From the NCBI RefSeq assembly GCF_002896855.1, contig NZ_CP021850.1:2567665-2631664 (forward strand): DNA of 64,000 bases, written 5' to 3'. Below are positions 1-8,829 of the stretch, piece after piece. Under the pieces are notes generated by a model that saw nothing but the letters and a program-made list of their open reading frames with translations, was not told where the DNA came from and ran no database searches. Numbering within the stretch: position 1 is the first letter of the stretch; each line of letters begins with the position of its first letter. Made by a program: the position numbers and the translations under genes. This DNA comes from Clostridium thermosuccinogenes. GTDB taxonomy: Bacteria > Bacillota > Clostridia > Acetivibrionales > DSM-5807.

Positions 1-110
1 GTAGCTGAGTCCGACGATGGCTTTGAATTATCCCCCGTGCTTTGGCATCCAAATAGCGGAAGGCAGATGATCGCTCCCAGCAAAAGATATATTAAGACCT
101 TTTTCTTCAT
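1..110 (-). CDS. Lipoprotein, N-terminal fragment cut by window edge
   Basis: An open frame starts at ATG 110 and runs off the left edge. It encodes a signal peptide (MKKK, then a hydrophobic stretch) ending in a lipobox-like LFGC near residue 24, followed by a Ser/Asp-rich linker, so an exported lipid-anchored protein is expected. AAAGGA lies about 10 nt upstream. It follows the sugar permease gene after only a few bases, so it is probably the fourth gene of the importer operon, perhaps another solute-binding or surface protein. Function cannot be read from 36 residues. Confidence 0.6.
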   Translation of the reverse strand, partial: MKKKVLIYLLLGAIICLPLFGCQSTGDNSKPSSDSA

Positions 111-116
111 TCCATT

Positions 117-995
117 TCATCCTTTCACACTACCTAAAACCAGGCCTTTAGTAAAATATTTCTGAAAAAACGGATAGGTCACCAGAACAGGAAATGAGCC
201 GAGGAATATCTGCGCAGCCTTATAGGTTTTATCACCAAGAACTGAGAGTTTTTGTATTTCCTCAGGGGTTAACTTATTAAAATCTATACTGATGACAGCA
301 GTCTGCAAATAGGTCATAACGGGATACTTATTGGGATCGTTTAAATATATAAGCCCGTCAAACCAACTATTCCAATGACCTAATATTGCGTAAACGCAAA
401 TTGTGGCCAGCGCCGGCAGAGATAAAGGTATGTATATGGTAAATAATATTCTCCATTGGCTGGCCCCGTCTATCAATGCAGCCTCCTCCATCTCATTGGG
501 CAGCCCGCGAAAGAAGTTCAGCATCAAAAGGATATAAAATATGGGAACCGCCCCCGGCAGGATCAATGCCCATATGCTGTTCATCAGTTTCAAGTCTTTT
601 ACCAGTATAAAAGTAGGTATCAATCCGCCGCCAAATATCATGGGTATAAAGAAAATCCAGGCATAAAACGTTCTTTGCTTGAATCTGGATGTTTCCTTTG
701 ATAAGGGATAGGCTGCCAGCACAGTAAACAGCAGATTTACTGCCAAGCCAAGCACCACCCTTATTAGTGAATTGTACATGCCTTTCCAAAAAAGTTTATT
801 TTCGAGGATATATTCATAGCCGACCAAAGTAAACTTTTTAGGCCAGAAAGTTACTTTTCCGCTTGTCACCATCTCATTTGCGCTTAGGGATATCGCAAAA
901 ATGTGTATCAGTGGAGCAAGACATATAATTGCTACCGATATAAGAAATATTGTGTTTATAAAGTAAAATACTCGTTCACCCCTTGTTGCTCTCAT
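117..995 (-). CDS. Carbohydrate ABC transporter permease, LplC/YtcP-like
   Basis: A 292-residue inner-membrane permease of the CUT1 sugar family, with about six hydrophobic segments. The EAA loop that contacts the ATPase is visible around residue 170 (EEAALIDGASQWRI). The C-terminus (F-x-K-G-L-V-x-G-S-V-K-G) is typical of the LplC/YtcP branch. It pairs with the permease gene 12 nt upstream to form the channel for a sugar or oligosaccharide. No ATPase gene is present here; CUT1 systems of this kind often share an MsmX-type ATPase encoded elsewhere (family knowledge). The substrate is unknown. Confidence 0.9.
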   Translation of the reverse strand: MRATRGERVFYFINTIFLISVAIICLAPLIHIFAISLSANEMVTSGKVTFWPKKFTLVGYEYILENKLFWKGMYNSLIRVVLGLAVNLLFTVLAAYPLSKETSRFKQRTFYAWIFFIPMIFGGGLIPTFILVKDLKLMNSIWALILPGAVPIFYILLMLNFFRGLPNEMEEAALIDGASQWRILFTIYIPLSLPALATICVYAILGHWNSWFDGLIYLNDPNKYPVMTYLQTAVISIDFNKLTPEEIQKLSVLGDKTYKAAQIFLGSFPVLVTYPFFQKYFTKGLVLGSVKG

Positions 996-1007
996 CTGCT
1001 CTCCTCC

Positions 1008-1916
1008 TTAGAAAATTCGATAATCCGCCACTTTATATGCCAGGTAATAGGATGTGGAAATCAACACCAACGAAACAAGGGATTTGAAAAGCCCGATTGC
1101 AGTTGAAAGGCTGTAATTGGCATCCAGTAGACCTACTCTATATATTAAGGTATCAAGAATGTCTCCGGATCGGTATACCTGCGGACTATACAGATTAAAT
1201 ACCTGGTCGAAATTTCCATTCAATATGCTGCCGATGTTCAAAAGGGACAGCAAGATTATTATAGGCAGCAAACCCGGTATGGTTATGTGCCATATCTGCC
1301 TCCACTTGTTTGCGCCATCCACAATTGCCGATTCATACAAACTAGGGTCTATTGACACTATTGCAGCTAAATATACTATTGTTCCGAATCCAAACTCTTT
1401 CCATACTTCCGTTCCGATCAGAACAGCTGGAAACCATTTGTTGCTTCCCAAAAAGAATATTGGCTCAAAGCCCAGCGCTTTAATAAGCTTATTGATAATT
1501 CCGTAGGACGGCGAAAAAATATCCACAAAAACCCCTGCCAGTATGATCCATGATAAGAAATGGGGAAGGTAAACTGCAGTCTGAATTGTTCTCTTTAGCT
1601 TATTATTGCGGAGTTCGTTGAGCAGTATCGCAAAAATAATGGAAGTCAACATGCCTAAAAATAATTTCATAAAGGATATGAAAATCGTATTGCGCAGCGC
1701 TATATAAAAATCTTGCATTTTGAAAATGTAAGTTAAATTCTTAAGACCTACCCAAGTCTGCTCCCCAAACATTCCTCGGGCCGGTATGAATTTTTGAAAT
1801 GCTATTTTCACGCCATACATGGGAATATAGTTAAAAATCACCAGCATAATGACGCAAGGCAACAACATAAGGTGAAATGGTAAATTGCGTTTGAAATCCC
1901 TCAATTTTGCGTTCAA
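1008..1916 (-). CDS. Carbohydrate ABC transporter permease, LplB-like
   Basis: A 302-residue permease with a cytoplasmic N-terminus and about six membrane segments. The EAA motif (ESAIVDGANKWRQIW) sits near residue 205. It resembles the LplB/YtdP partner of LplC-type permeases. It lies between the solute-binding protein gene, about 100 nt upstream, and the second permease, 12 nt downstream, so the three should be co-transcribed. The substrate is inferred only as an oligosaccharide or glycoside, because this subfamily is usually paired with YesM/YesN regulators as here. Confidence 0.9.
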   Translation of the reverse strand: MNAKLRDFKRNLPFHLMLLPCVIMLVIFNYIPMYGVKIAFQKFIPARGMFGEQTWVGLKNLTYIFKMQDFYIALRNTIFISFMKLFLGMLTSIIFAILLNELRNNKLKRTIQTAVYLPHFLSWIILAGVFVDIFSPSYGIINKLIKALGFEPIFFLGSNKWFPAVLIGTEVWKEFGFGTIVYLAAIVSIDPSLYESAIVDGANKWRQIWHITIPGLLPIIILLSLLNIGSILNGNFDQVFNLYSPQVYRSGDILDTLIYRVGLLDANYSLSTAIGLFKSLVSLVLISTSYYLAYKVADYRIF

Positions 1917-2018
1917 GATTTTATCCCTCCAGCCTGTCTACACAAAGCGAATGCGATTGAACCGGGTGATGAATTGTTGTGGTTTACCACCCGGTTCAAT
2001 CCAAGTGTAAACTGATGC

Positions 2019-3770
2019 TTATTTATTCTTGCTGTACCAATCGTTGAGCTCTTTGGTTATCTGTTCTCCGCCCAATGACTTCCACTGTTCAACATAGTTG
2101 TCGAATTCGTCAATACTTGCATCACCTACGATGATTCTGGTAATGATCTCCAGTTCCATTTTGTCCAGCGTAGCCTGATTTTCAATCATAGTCGGCGATA
2201 CATACTTACCCAACCTGTCATACTGGAGCATACCTGCGTCATTCAGTTCTATAGCTTTCAGGAAATTCTTTCCCGACATAACCCAACCATGGGCTGCGGC
2301 GGCAAGACCCAAGTCTTCTTCTCCATTGATATTTTTCATCTTACGTCCATCTTTTAAGAAGTTGCTGACATCTGTGTACTGCTGGATGTTTAAATAGTTT
2401 TTATTAACCTCTGTAGTATCCCCTGTTTCAATAGCTTTAAAGGTATTGATCCATCTTTGAATGTTACCGTGTACAGTTTCAGGAAGCCACAAACCGTCTC
2501 CGCACACATCCCAAAGCTCTTTCCACTCTTCATACGTCTTTGCAAACCTGCCTTCGCCTTGCGGTCCCAAGCCCATCAGGTGAATGTAATTGTTTATCTT
2601 TACCGGTGCTTCAGGATATTTACACTCAGAACTTACAACCAGGAAGCTGTTGGTATTGTTATAAACTATAGGCTTGGTCGGGCCTTTGGGTCCATCAGGC
2701 AATTGATAAATAGTCCACTCACAATTTTCATTATTCTTAAATGCGGAAGGTACGGCATCTCCTATGAAGCTAGCCCACTGAACACCGAAGAACATACCCA
2801 ATTGCTCTTTTGCAACCGATTGTGAAGCTTTATCTTCATCTTTTACTGTAAACTCCTTGTCAATCAAACCTTCTTTATAATACTTGTTGAGCCTGAGCAG
2901 CGCTTCCTTCATCTCAGGCATTATGCCGCCATACTGAAGATTTCCGTTGGCATCCTCCACCCATGCTCTCGGATAGGCTCCGAACATATTGCAAAAACTG
3001 GTGATTTCGTATCCATTTGTGAAAAGGTTCTTGTTCAATCCTATCCCTAAAGTATCCTTCTCCCCGTTCTTATTGGGGTCCTGATCACGGAAGGCATACA
3101 TTATTTTTTCCATGTCATCTATGGTTTTAGGCTCAGGCAAACCCAATTCTTTTCTCCAGTCCTCACGCACATACAGCACATGCATGCTTTCAAGGATAGG
3201 AACAACAGCCGGTATACCATAGAGCTTTCCATCTATTGTGGCAATATCAAAACTTGATGTTCCCCCTGCGGTCATTGCTGCCTTAACTTGATCTGTTGCA
3301 TATGCATCCCATACCGCTTTTAAATCTTGTATTTGTCCGGCTTCCGCCATCTGATAAAGCTGGCGCAAATTTACCTGCATGACATCCGCAAGGTCATTGC
3401 TGGCCAGCATGAGGTTCACTTTTTGTTCATACTGGTCTCCGATAACCATCCATTTGTATTTCAGCTTTATGCCCAACTGTTTTTCATACTCTTGAATCCA
3501 AACATTATCAGTATAGTTGGCTTCCGTTGAGCCTGCCGGAATACCTCTGATGGCTGTAAGTTCTATGGCGGGTGTATATTTACCGAATTGGTCGACTGGT
3601 TCACTTTCCTGGTTTGATGTTGTTTGCGCAGTAGTGGCGGGTGAGGTATCTTCACTTGTGCTCTGAACGTTGCTTTCCCCAGATGATTTATTGCCCTGAC
3701 AGCCTACCACAGACAAGATCATAGAAAATACCACAAAGATAGCTAAGAGCGTGCTTAACCCTTTTTTCAT
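2019..3770 (-). CDS. Extracellular sugar-binding lipoprotein (LplA-type)
   Basis: A 583-residue solute-binding protein. It begins with a lipoprotein signal peptide (MKKGLSTLL, lipobox VVGC near residue 24) and a Ser/Thr/Gln-rich linker, followed by a long family-1-like binding fold. The start at 3770 is chosen over an upstream in-frame codon because GGGAGG lies 8 nt before it and the signal peptide begins exactly there. The protein captures the ligand outside the membrane and delivers it to the two permeases encoded downstream. It is the first gene after the promoter at 3881-3909, so it heads the importer operon. Confidence 0.9.
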   Translation of the reverse strand: MKKGLSTLLAIFVVFSMILSVVGCQGNKSSGESNVQSTSEDTSPATTAQTTSNQESEPVDQFGKYTPAIELTAIRGIPAGSTEANYTDNVWIQEYEKQLGIKLKYKWMVIGDQYEQKVNLMLASNDLADVMQVNLRQLYQMAEAGQIQDLKAVWDAYATDQVKAAMTAGGTSSFDIATIDGKLYGIPAVVPILESMHVLYVREDWRKELGLPEPKTIDDMEKIMYAFRDQDPNKNGEKDTLGIGLNKNLFTNGYEITSFCNMFGAYPRAWVEDANGNLQYGGIMPEMKEALLRLNKYYKEGLIDKEFTVKDEDKASQSVAKEQLGMFFGVQWASFIGDAVPSAFKNNENCEWTIYQLPDGPKGPTKPIVYNNTNSFLVVSSECKYPEAPVKINNYIHLMGLGPQGEGRFAKTYEEWKELWDVCGDGLWLPETVHGNIQRWINTFKAIETGDTTEVNKNYLNIQQYTDVSNFLKDGRKMKNINGEEDLGLAAAAHGWVMSGKNFLKAIELNDAGMLQYDRLGKYVSPTMIENQATLDKMELEIITRIIVGDASIDEFDNYVEQWKSLGGEQITKELNDWYSKNK

Positions 3771-3880
3771 TAATATTACCTCCCTGATTTCACTGCTAGA
3801 TAGTGTCATCTCATTTTAAAGGCTGCTTTACATAAAAATATGATGTTGAAAGGATGCCGGCAAACTAACATCATAATCTG

Positions 3881-3909
3881 ATTATATCCCTGCACCTATA
3901 GGTGTTCAA
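3881..3909 (-). promoter_or_regulatory. Promoter of sugar importer operon with palindromic operator
   Basis: On the minus strand a -35 TTGAAC (3904-3909) and -10 TATAAT (3881-3886) are separated by 17 bp. The spacer carries a perfect 12-bp palindrome CACCTATAGGTG (3893-3904), a likely regulator site. Just downstream, around the predicted start of transcription, a 7-bp stem TGATGTT/AACATCA (3841-3873) could form in the leader. Which protein binds is unknown; the neighbouring YesN regulator is the obvious candidate. Confidence 0.7.
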
Positions 3910-4009
3910 TATAACGTTGTTGTCACAAATGCATCGCAAAATAGCTCAATCTTGCCAGCTATTACAGCATGAAAAAGATATAAGTAGATATCTTGCCAAA
4001 CATGAATCA

Positions 4010-5620
4010 TTAATTTCGATAGTCATTTGGTGTTCTACCCAATAGACGCTTAAAGGATTTGATAAAATAAGGCACGGATTCATAGCCAACCATCTTGGCG
4101 ATATCTCCAACTTTCATATTGGTTTCGCAAAGCAATTCCTGTGCCTTTTTTAGTCTTTTAGCCAGTATATAATCGCTGAAATTCTCTCCTGTTACTTTTT
4201 TAAACAGCTTTGAGAAGTATGTCGGGCTGTAGTTAACCATCGAAGAGATTGCAGTAAGGGACAAATCCCCGGATAGGTTGTTGTCTATATATTCTTCTAC
4301 CTGTTTTATCATATCTGTCACAGCATTGTTATACTCAATGGACTGGGCGAAAAGGGTTTCTGTGATTTGCTTGTACGTCAAAATCAGATTTTCGCCGGAT
4401 ATGTTTGAAATATCCACGCTAAAGAGCACAGAGCAGATCTCCTTGTAAACATCAAAAGGCGCGGCTATCGCCTCAAGACATTTTATGTAAATCGCACTGA
4501 TTTTATAATGAAAGCCGACAAGATCGACATTCCCCAATATTTTATCGAGCTTGTCAATTGCCTTGAAAACTCTTTCACGATCATTGCAAAGCAACGAATG
4601 CTCTATTTCCTGGAGGAATTGCTTGTACTGTTCTTCAGAAGATATCTCGTCCTGAAGTTCAAAGCTGTTCTCTGCTATCAATATCGATTCATTGAGGTTA
4701 TGATGTCTGTGAATTGCCCTCTTAATGGCAAAAAATTTATATTGCAGTTCATCCCAACTGCATTGATTGTCTGCAATGACAAAAGAAACATCGGATTTTA
4801 ATATTTTCGAGCAGGAGTCCTGAATGATGTCCAGCAAGGAAAGAACATATTGGAAGCTGTCTCCCTGATATATATCCATCATATCCTCCCTTGCCTTTTG
4901 TATAAACCATAAGACAAAACCTCCGTCCATGTTTACACAATAATGCTTGTGAGTATGCTTCAGATGCTCGCTTAACACACTGTCTACAGCCAGTACGGAC
5001 AGGTTGTTGTCGGATTGTCCTAATTGACAGTCTCTTCCCTTATCCTCCTTTATGACTGCTCCCAGGAGGATTACAGGATTTTCTGCATTCAGCTCTATGC
5101 TATATTGATTTAGCTTTTTATTTATTGCTTGCTGGTCTGTAATTTTTCCATTTATAACGTCCATAAAAAACTCTTTACGAAGCATCGGCAAAGCAAGCTG
5201 GATATTTTTTTGCATGCGCAGAAAAACTTCATCCGCCCTGATTGAAGATTCGATCTTTTCTATTGCTTTATTGACGGCTTTAGCCAATACATCGAAATGC
5301 TCATTCTTAAGAACATAATCGACAAAAGATGCCTGACGTATGGCATTTTGGGCAAAGTGAACCTCCTCGTTTCCTGTAAGGAAGATTACATTGCATTTGG
5401 GCCATATCTGGCATATTTTCTTTTGAAGGGTATAACCGTCCATTCGCGGCATGGTGATATCCGTTATGAGAATATCCACTCTGTTATGCGCCTTCTGCAA
5501 AGCTTCTGAAGGGGTGTAAGCCTTTTGAATATTTAACATATTGGCATATTTATCGCTGAGGTATTCAAAATAACTGTCTGTTATTATTGGCTCATCATCA
5601 ACAATCAGCAGATTATACAT
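4010..5620 (-). CDS. YesN-type response regulator with AraC output domain
   Basis: A 536-residue response regulator. Residues 1-120 form a receiver with acidic pocket D8/D9, phospho-acceptor D54 (LITDITMPRMDG) and a Lys near 104. A long middle region of about 300 residues follows, and the C-terminal 100 residues carry two AraC helix-turn-helix units (SPTYFSKLFKKVTGENFSDY, then VGYESVPYFIKSFKR). It should be phosphorylated by the kinase encoded 4 nt upstream and activate the sugar importer operon downstream, the usual arrangement of YesM/YesN with LplABC transporters. Regulation of that operon is inferred from position. Confidence 0.9.
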   Translation of the reverse strand: MYNLLIVDDEPIITDSYFEYLSDKYANMLNIQKAYTPSEALQKAHNRVDILITDITMPRMDGYTLQKKICQIWPKCNVIFLTGNEEVHFAQNAIRQASFVDYVLKNEHFDVLAKAVNKAIEKIESSIRADEVFLRMQKNIQLALPMLRKEFFMDVINGKITDQQAINKKLNQYSIELNAENPVILLGAVIKEDKGRDCQLGQSDNNLSVLAVDSVLSEHLKHTHKHYCVNMDGGFVLWFIQKAREDMMDIYQGDSFQYVLSLLDIIQDSCSKILKSDVSFVIADNQCSWDELQYKFFAIKRAIHRHHNLNESILIAENSFELQDEISSEEQYKQFLQEIEHSLLCNDRERVFKAIDKLDKILGNVDLVGFHYKISAIYIKCLEAIAAPFDVYKEICSVLFSVDISNISGENLILTYKQITETLFAQSIEYNNAVTDMIKQVEEYIDNNLSGDLSLTAISSMVNYSPTYFSKLFKKVTGENFSDYILAKRLKKAQELLCETNMKVGDIAKMVGYESVPYFIKSFKRLLGRTPNDYRN

Positions 5621-5624
5621 AATA

Positions 5625-7358
5625 TCAGGCTCCCTTTAAAACAGGTATAGTAACAGTGACTTTGAAATATTCATTTTCCACACTCTCCACATGGAGTCCA
5701 TACTCGCTGCCATATTTAAGTTTAAGACGCTGGTTTACATTTTGCAACCCATCATGCTCCGAAAATGTTCCTTCGTCAAGATACTTTTTGAGCTTCTCCA
5801 GTTCAGAGGCATTGATGCCACATCCATTATCTTTGACTTCGATAAACAGGTTATTATCCTCAGTATACCATGTGAGGCTAACGCGCCCGGAATATTCCGT
5901 ATTTTTGAGGCCGTGTTTGTAGCAATTCTCGATTAAGGGCTGCAGAATCATACGTGGAACCTTAATATCACTATATGGCTCTACTATGGGTTTAAACTCT
6001 ATATGAATCTTATTCTGAAAGCGTATTTTCTGGATGTTCAGATAAGTTTGGGCAAATTCAAACTCCTTGCCCAAAGTAGTATCCTCATCGATGTTTTTGG
6101 TTATATATTTGAAGTAGCTAGATAAGTTATTTGCCATTGAAAGGGCTACCTCATTATCATTTCGCATTATTGAATGGGTCAGAATACCAAAGCTGTTATA
6201 CAGAAAATGCGGGTTGATTTGTGCCTGAAGCTGCCTCAGCTGAGCTTTTTTCAGATTGATTTGAGCCAAGTAAACCTGATTGATCATAGAATTCAGCTGC
6301 GTCAGCATTTTATTGAAAAATTTGAAAACCGTTCCGAATTCATTGTTGCTGCGGTAGTGGATCTCCATATCCAGATTACCTTTCTCCATCTGCCGAAAAG
6401 CATCCAAAAGATGGTTGAGGGGCACTTTCAGCATGCTATAGAGATAAAATGCCAGGACTAATCCGCCGACCAAGGTGCAGATGCCAATAATCAAAACAAT
6501 ATTGATATAGGACTGCATATGTACCATGATCTCTGACAAAGGCGTATAGTATGATATCAAGCAATTTAATACAGGGGATTTCACATAGGATACAATGTAT
6601 TTCACTGAGTCAATATCTATAACATCCGTTATAATTTCATTATCAATCATATCATATTTTTTGGATGATTCAATCAACACCTGTGCGTTATTAGGGTTAG
6701 GGTCATTGCTCATCTGAAAATCCTGGTTGTGAATGATCCAGAATACATCATCGCTTGCAGCGCCAAGCATGGATCGAATGCTCTTTTCAGACAATTGCAC
6801 ACATATCATGTATTCAGGAAGGGTGTCCTTTCCGGTAAAGGTATTGTAATGGCAAAGAAGCATCTGCTTGTCCGCATAAGCCACACTCCCCTGCTGGGTA
6901 TCCATTGTATTGAGATACAGGTTTTCCGCCATATTTTCGGAAATGACGTCAAAATAACTAATTGTTGATACCTCTCTTTGAATCGCAGGAATATATAACT
7001 TTACAGAATCTACCAGCGAGCTGGATTTTTTAATAGACCACAGGTTATCATTTATGCTCTGGACAAGCTTACCCAACTGATATGCATTTATTTTATTGTA
7101 TCCCCGGTGCAGCATCGTTATTTCAAAGTTATTTGCCGCCATTATCTGTTGGGTATTATAAACACGCGCGAGTTCATTCTCTATGAAGGTTATGCTTCTA
7201 TTGGTGTAGTTTGTTATCACTTCACTTCTTTCATTGTTTATGTCCTTTGAAATTCGTATTTGGAAAATAACAAACAAAGCATATATGGGCAAAATAGTTA
7301 TGAGATAGACGACAAGGATTTTGAAATATATGGAATTGAGAGGCTTTCTTAAAGTCAT
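5625..7358 (-). CDS. YesM-type sensor histidine kinase
   Basis: A membrane sensor kinase of about 577 residues. One N-terminal transmembrane helix leads to an extracellular sensing region of about 250 residues, a second helix (about residues 280-300) and a HAMP linker. The His_kinase core has the phospho-accepting His in QAQINPHFLYNS and an HATPase domain (IENCYKHGLKN, KDNGCGI). The start is placed at 7358 because AAGGGGG touches the ATG at 7364 directly but lies 6 nt from this one. It forms a two-gene unit with the YesN-type regulator and probably senses an extracellular sugar or the loaded binding protein. Confidence 0.88.
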   Translation of the reverse strand: MTLRKPLNSIYFKILVVYLITILPIYALFVIFQIRISKDINNERSEVITNYTNRSITFIENELARVYNTQQIMAANNFEITMLHRGYNKINAYQLGKLVQSINDNLWSIKKSSSLVDSVKLYIPAIQREVSTISYFDVISENMAENLYLNTMDTQQGSVAYADKQMLLCHYNTFTGKDTLPEYMICVQLSEKSIRSMLGAASDDVFWIIHNQDFQMSNDPNPNNAQVLIESSKKYDMIDNEIITDVIDIDSVKYIVSYVKSPVLNCLISYYTPLSEIMVHMQSYINIVLIIGICTLVGGLVLAFYLYSMLKVPLNHLLDAFRQMEKGNLDMEIHYRSNNEFGTVFKFFNKMLTQLNSMINQVYLAQINLKKAQLRQLQAQINPHFLYNSFGILTHSIMRNDNEVALSMANNLSSYFKYITKNIDEDTTLGKEFEFAQTYLNIQKIRFQNKIHIEFKPIVEPYSDIKVPRMILQPLIENCYKHGLKNTEYSGRVSLTWYTEDNNLFIEVKDNGCGINASELEKLKKYLDEGTFSEHDGLQNVNQRLKLKYGSEYGLHVESVENEYFKVTVTIPVLKGA

Positions 7359-8217
7359 TTGCATCCCCCTTATCAACTCAGTGATGGTAATAGCCAAAAG
7401 ATCGGCCTAATCTCTCCCGGCAATTTTCTAATTTTTCTGCATTGCGGTCTTACAAAAATATGAAATGTGATGTGTTTCCACTTAAGAAGCAATCTTATTG
7501 AAGCATTGCGTATTAAGGAATCCGAATTTTCTTCGGTGACATCCCTCCCATTTATCAAGGGGTCGTGCCCCAAATTCTTCGTCCTATCTGCCCACGATAT
7601 GGATGCAATTCATATTCCTTTACGGGCTTACAATACATGAAGGTGGAGTATTCAATTCTAACAAGCCGGCTCATTTTGTCAATATTCAATCATTAATTCA
7701 GCACGGCAAATTTTTTAGCTCATATCAATACATAATGCTGCTTGATTACCTTACCATCTCTTTCATATGGCTGTCAAGGGTCAGCAACTCCGTCCCGTCC
7801 TTGACTGACGCCAGAAGCGATGCATTCTTCAAGCAATTTTATGGGATTCCTTCGGCCATTTTTACAGGATTGTCATCATACAGTCCCTTGCTCCTCTTTA
7901 CATGAAACGGCTTTACCAGTACGATTTTTAATTAGATAAAAAGAATATGATATCTTCTATTTTATAATAAATAGTATACAACACTTTATGAATTTTGGCT
8001 CATGGAAAATTTAATAAAAGCAAAAACTTTACTTAAAACAAGGAGGGTTTGACAGACCTGGCCATAGGCCTGAAGGGAGAGCTCCTTTAAATTCTGAAGG
8101 GTATAAGCCTTTTTACGATACGAATTGCACGTCCTTATGAAAGGCGCTCCCGGCGCTTTCAATCCGGAAATTATTGCCCATAACTGATTTCTTATCCTGC
8201 TGCTATGTTAATGTTGA

Positions 8218-8280
8218 CATAAAACTACTCCTCCCTGGCAAAAGCTTTTTAATGCTTAACCAAGAAGGAGTAGTTTTATG
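8218..8280. repeat. 15-bp perfect inverted repeat, long hairpin
   Basis: CATAAAACTACTCCT (8218-8232) is matched perfectly by its reverse complement at 8266-8280, with a 33-nt loop that itself contains an AAAAGCTTTT-like palindrome. It lies downstream of the copper operon on the minus strand and could act as its transcription stop or as an RNA stabiliser. There is no clear T-run after the stem in either direction, so a classical intrinsic terminator is not certain. Confidence 0.7.
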
Positions 8281-8327
8281 CTTCTATGCTTCTATGCTTC
8301 TATGCTTCTATGCTTCTATGCTTCTAT
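8281..8327. repeat. Tandem repeat, 8-bp unit CTTCTATG
   Basis: Five exact copies of CTTCTATG followed by a partial sixth abut the right arm of the inverted repeat. No gene crosses it. An 8-bp unit would shift frame with each copy, so coding is unlikely. Copy number is expected to vary by replication slippage. Confidence 0.9.
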
Positions 8328-8375
8328 ATATCACTATACCTGATTTGATTCGTATGCCAGCAGTAAAGCAACAAT

Positions 8376-8585
8376 TTACTGTATGGCGGTAACTTCATAT
8401 CCTGCATCGGCTACCGCAGCCTTTATCTTCTCATCATCCACATCATGTTCCAGCTCGATCTCTGCAACCTTTCCTTCCAGACTAACCTTTACTTCTTTTA
8501 TGCCGCTTACTTCTTTTAGCGCTTCTTCAACGTGCATTACACAGTGTTTGCATGACATGCCTTCTATAAATACTTTTTTTGTCAT
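8376..8585 (-). CDS. copZ: Copper chaperone CopZ
   Basis: A 69-residue protein made of a single heavy-metal-associated domain with the metal-binding motif GMSCKHC near residue 9. It binds Cu(I) and hands it to the CopA ATPase or to CsoR in the cytoplasm. AAAGGAG lies 7 nt before the ATG at 8585; an adjacent ATG at 8588 is also possible, whereas the open frame further upstream has no ribosome site. It is the last gene of the csoR-copA-copZ unit, about 240 nt after copA. Confidence 0.88.
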   Translation of the reverse strand: MTKKVFIEGMSCKHCVMHVEEALKEVSGIKEVKVSLEGKVAEIELEHDVDDEKIKAAVADAGYEVTAIQ

Positions 8586-8829
8586 CATAATTCTCCTTTC
8601 ATGAACTTTCTCATTGTGCCAGCGTTTTCGATAGCACAACAAACTGATTTATTTTACTATTTTTATTATATCTTAAAATTGAAATGGCATAGGGAGAATT
8701 TGTTGAGATTACTTATGCTGAGTACGAATAATAATTCTACGAAAGCATAAGTGGAAAAATTCAACGATAGCCAATAAATCTCCCTTTAACATATTCTTTT
8801 GCCTGAATTCCGGCAAACTGCCCTATTGT

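Larger units (their letters stand above)
7359..8375. other. Gene-poor stretch, probably decayed
   Basis: About 1 kb between yesM and copZ has no convincing gene. On the minus strand a 30-codon open stretch (7746-7838) looks protein-like but is closed by stops on both sides and has no start signal, and another 66-codon stop-free stretch (about 7980-8180) has no start. The right-hand part holds a long inverted repeat (8218-8280) and an 8-bp tandem repeat (8281-8327). I read this as degenerate remnants plus the 3' region of the copper operon. Confidence 0.5.

Noticed and set aside
8174-8392. 72-codon plus-strand frame over the 8-bp repeat
   Set aside because: Its sequence is produced by the tandem repeat and hairpin, and it has no ribosome site.
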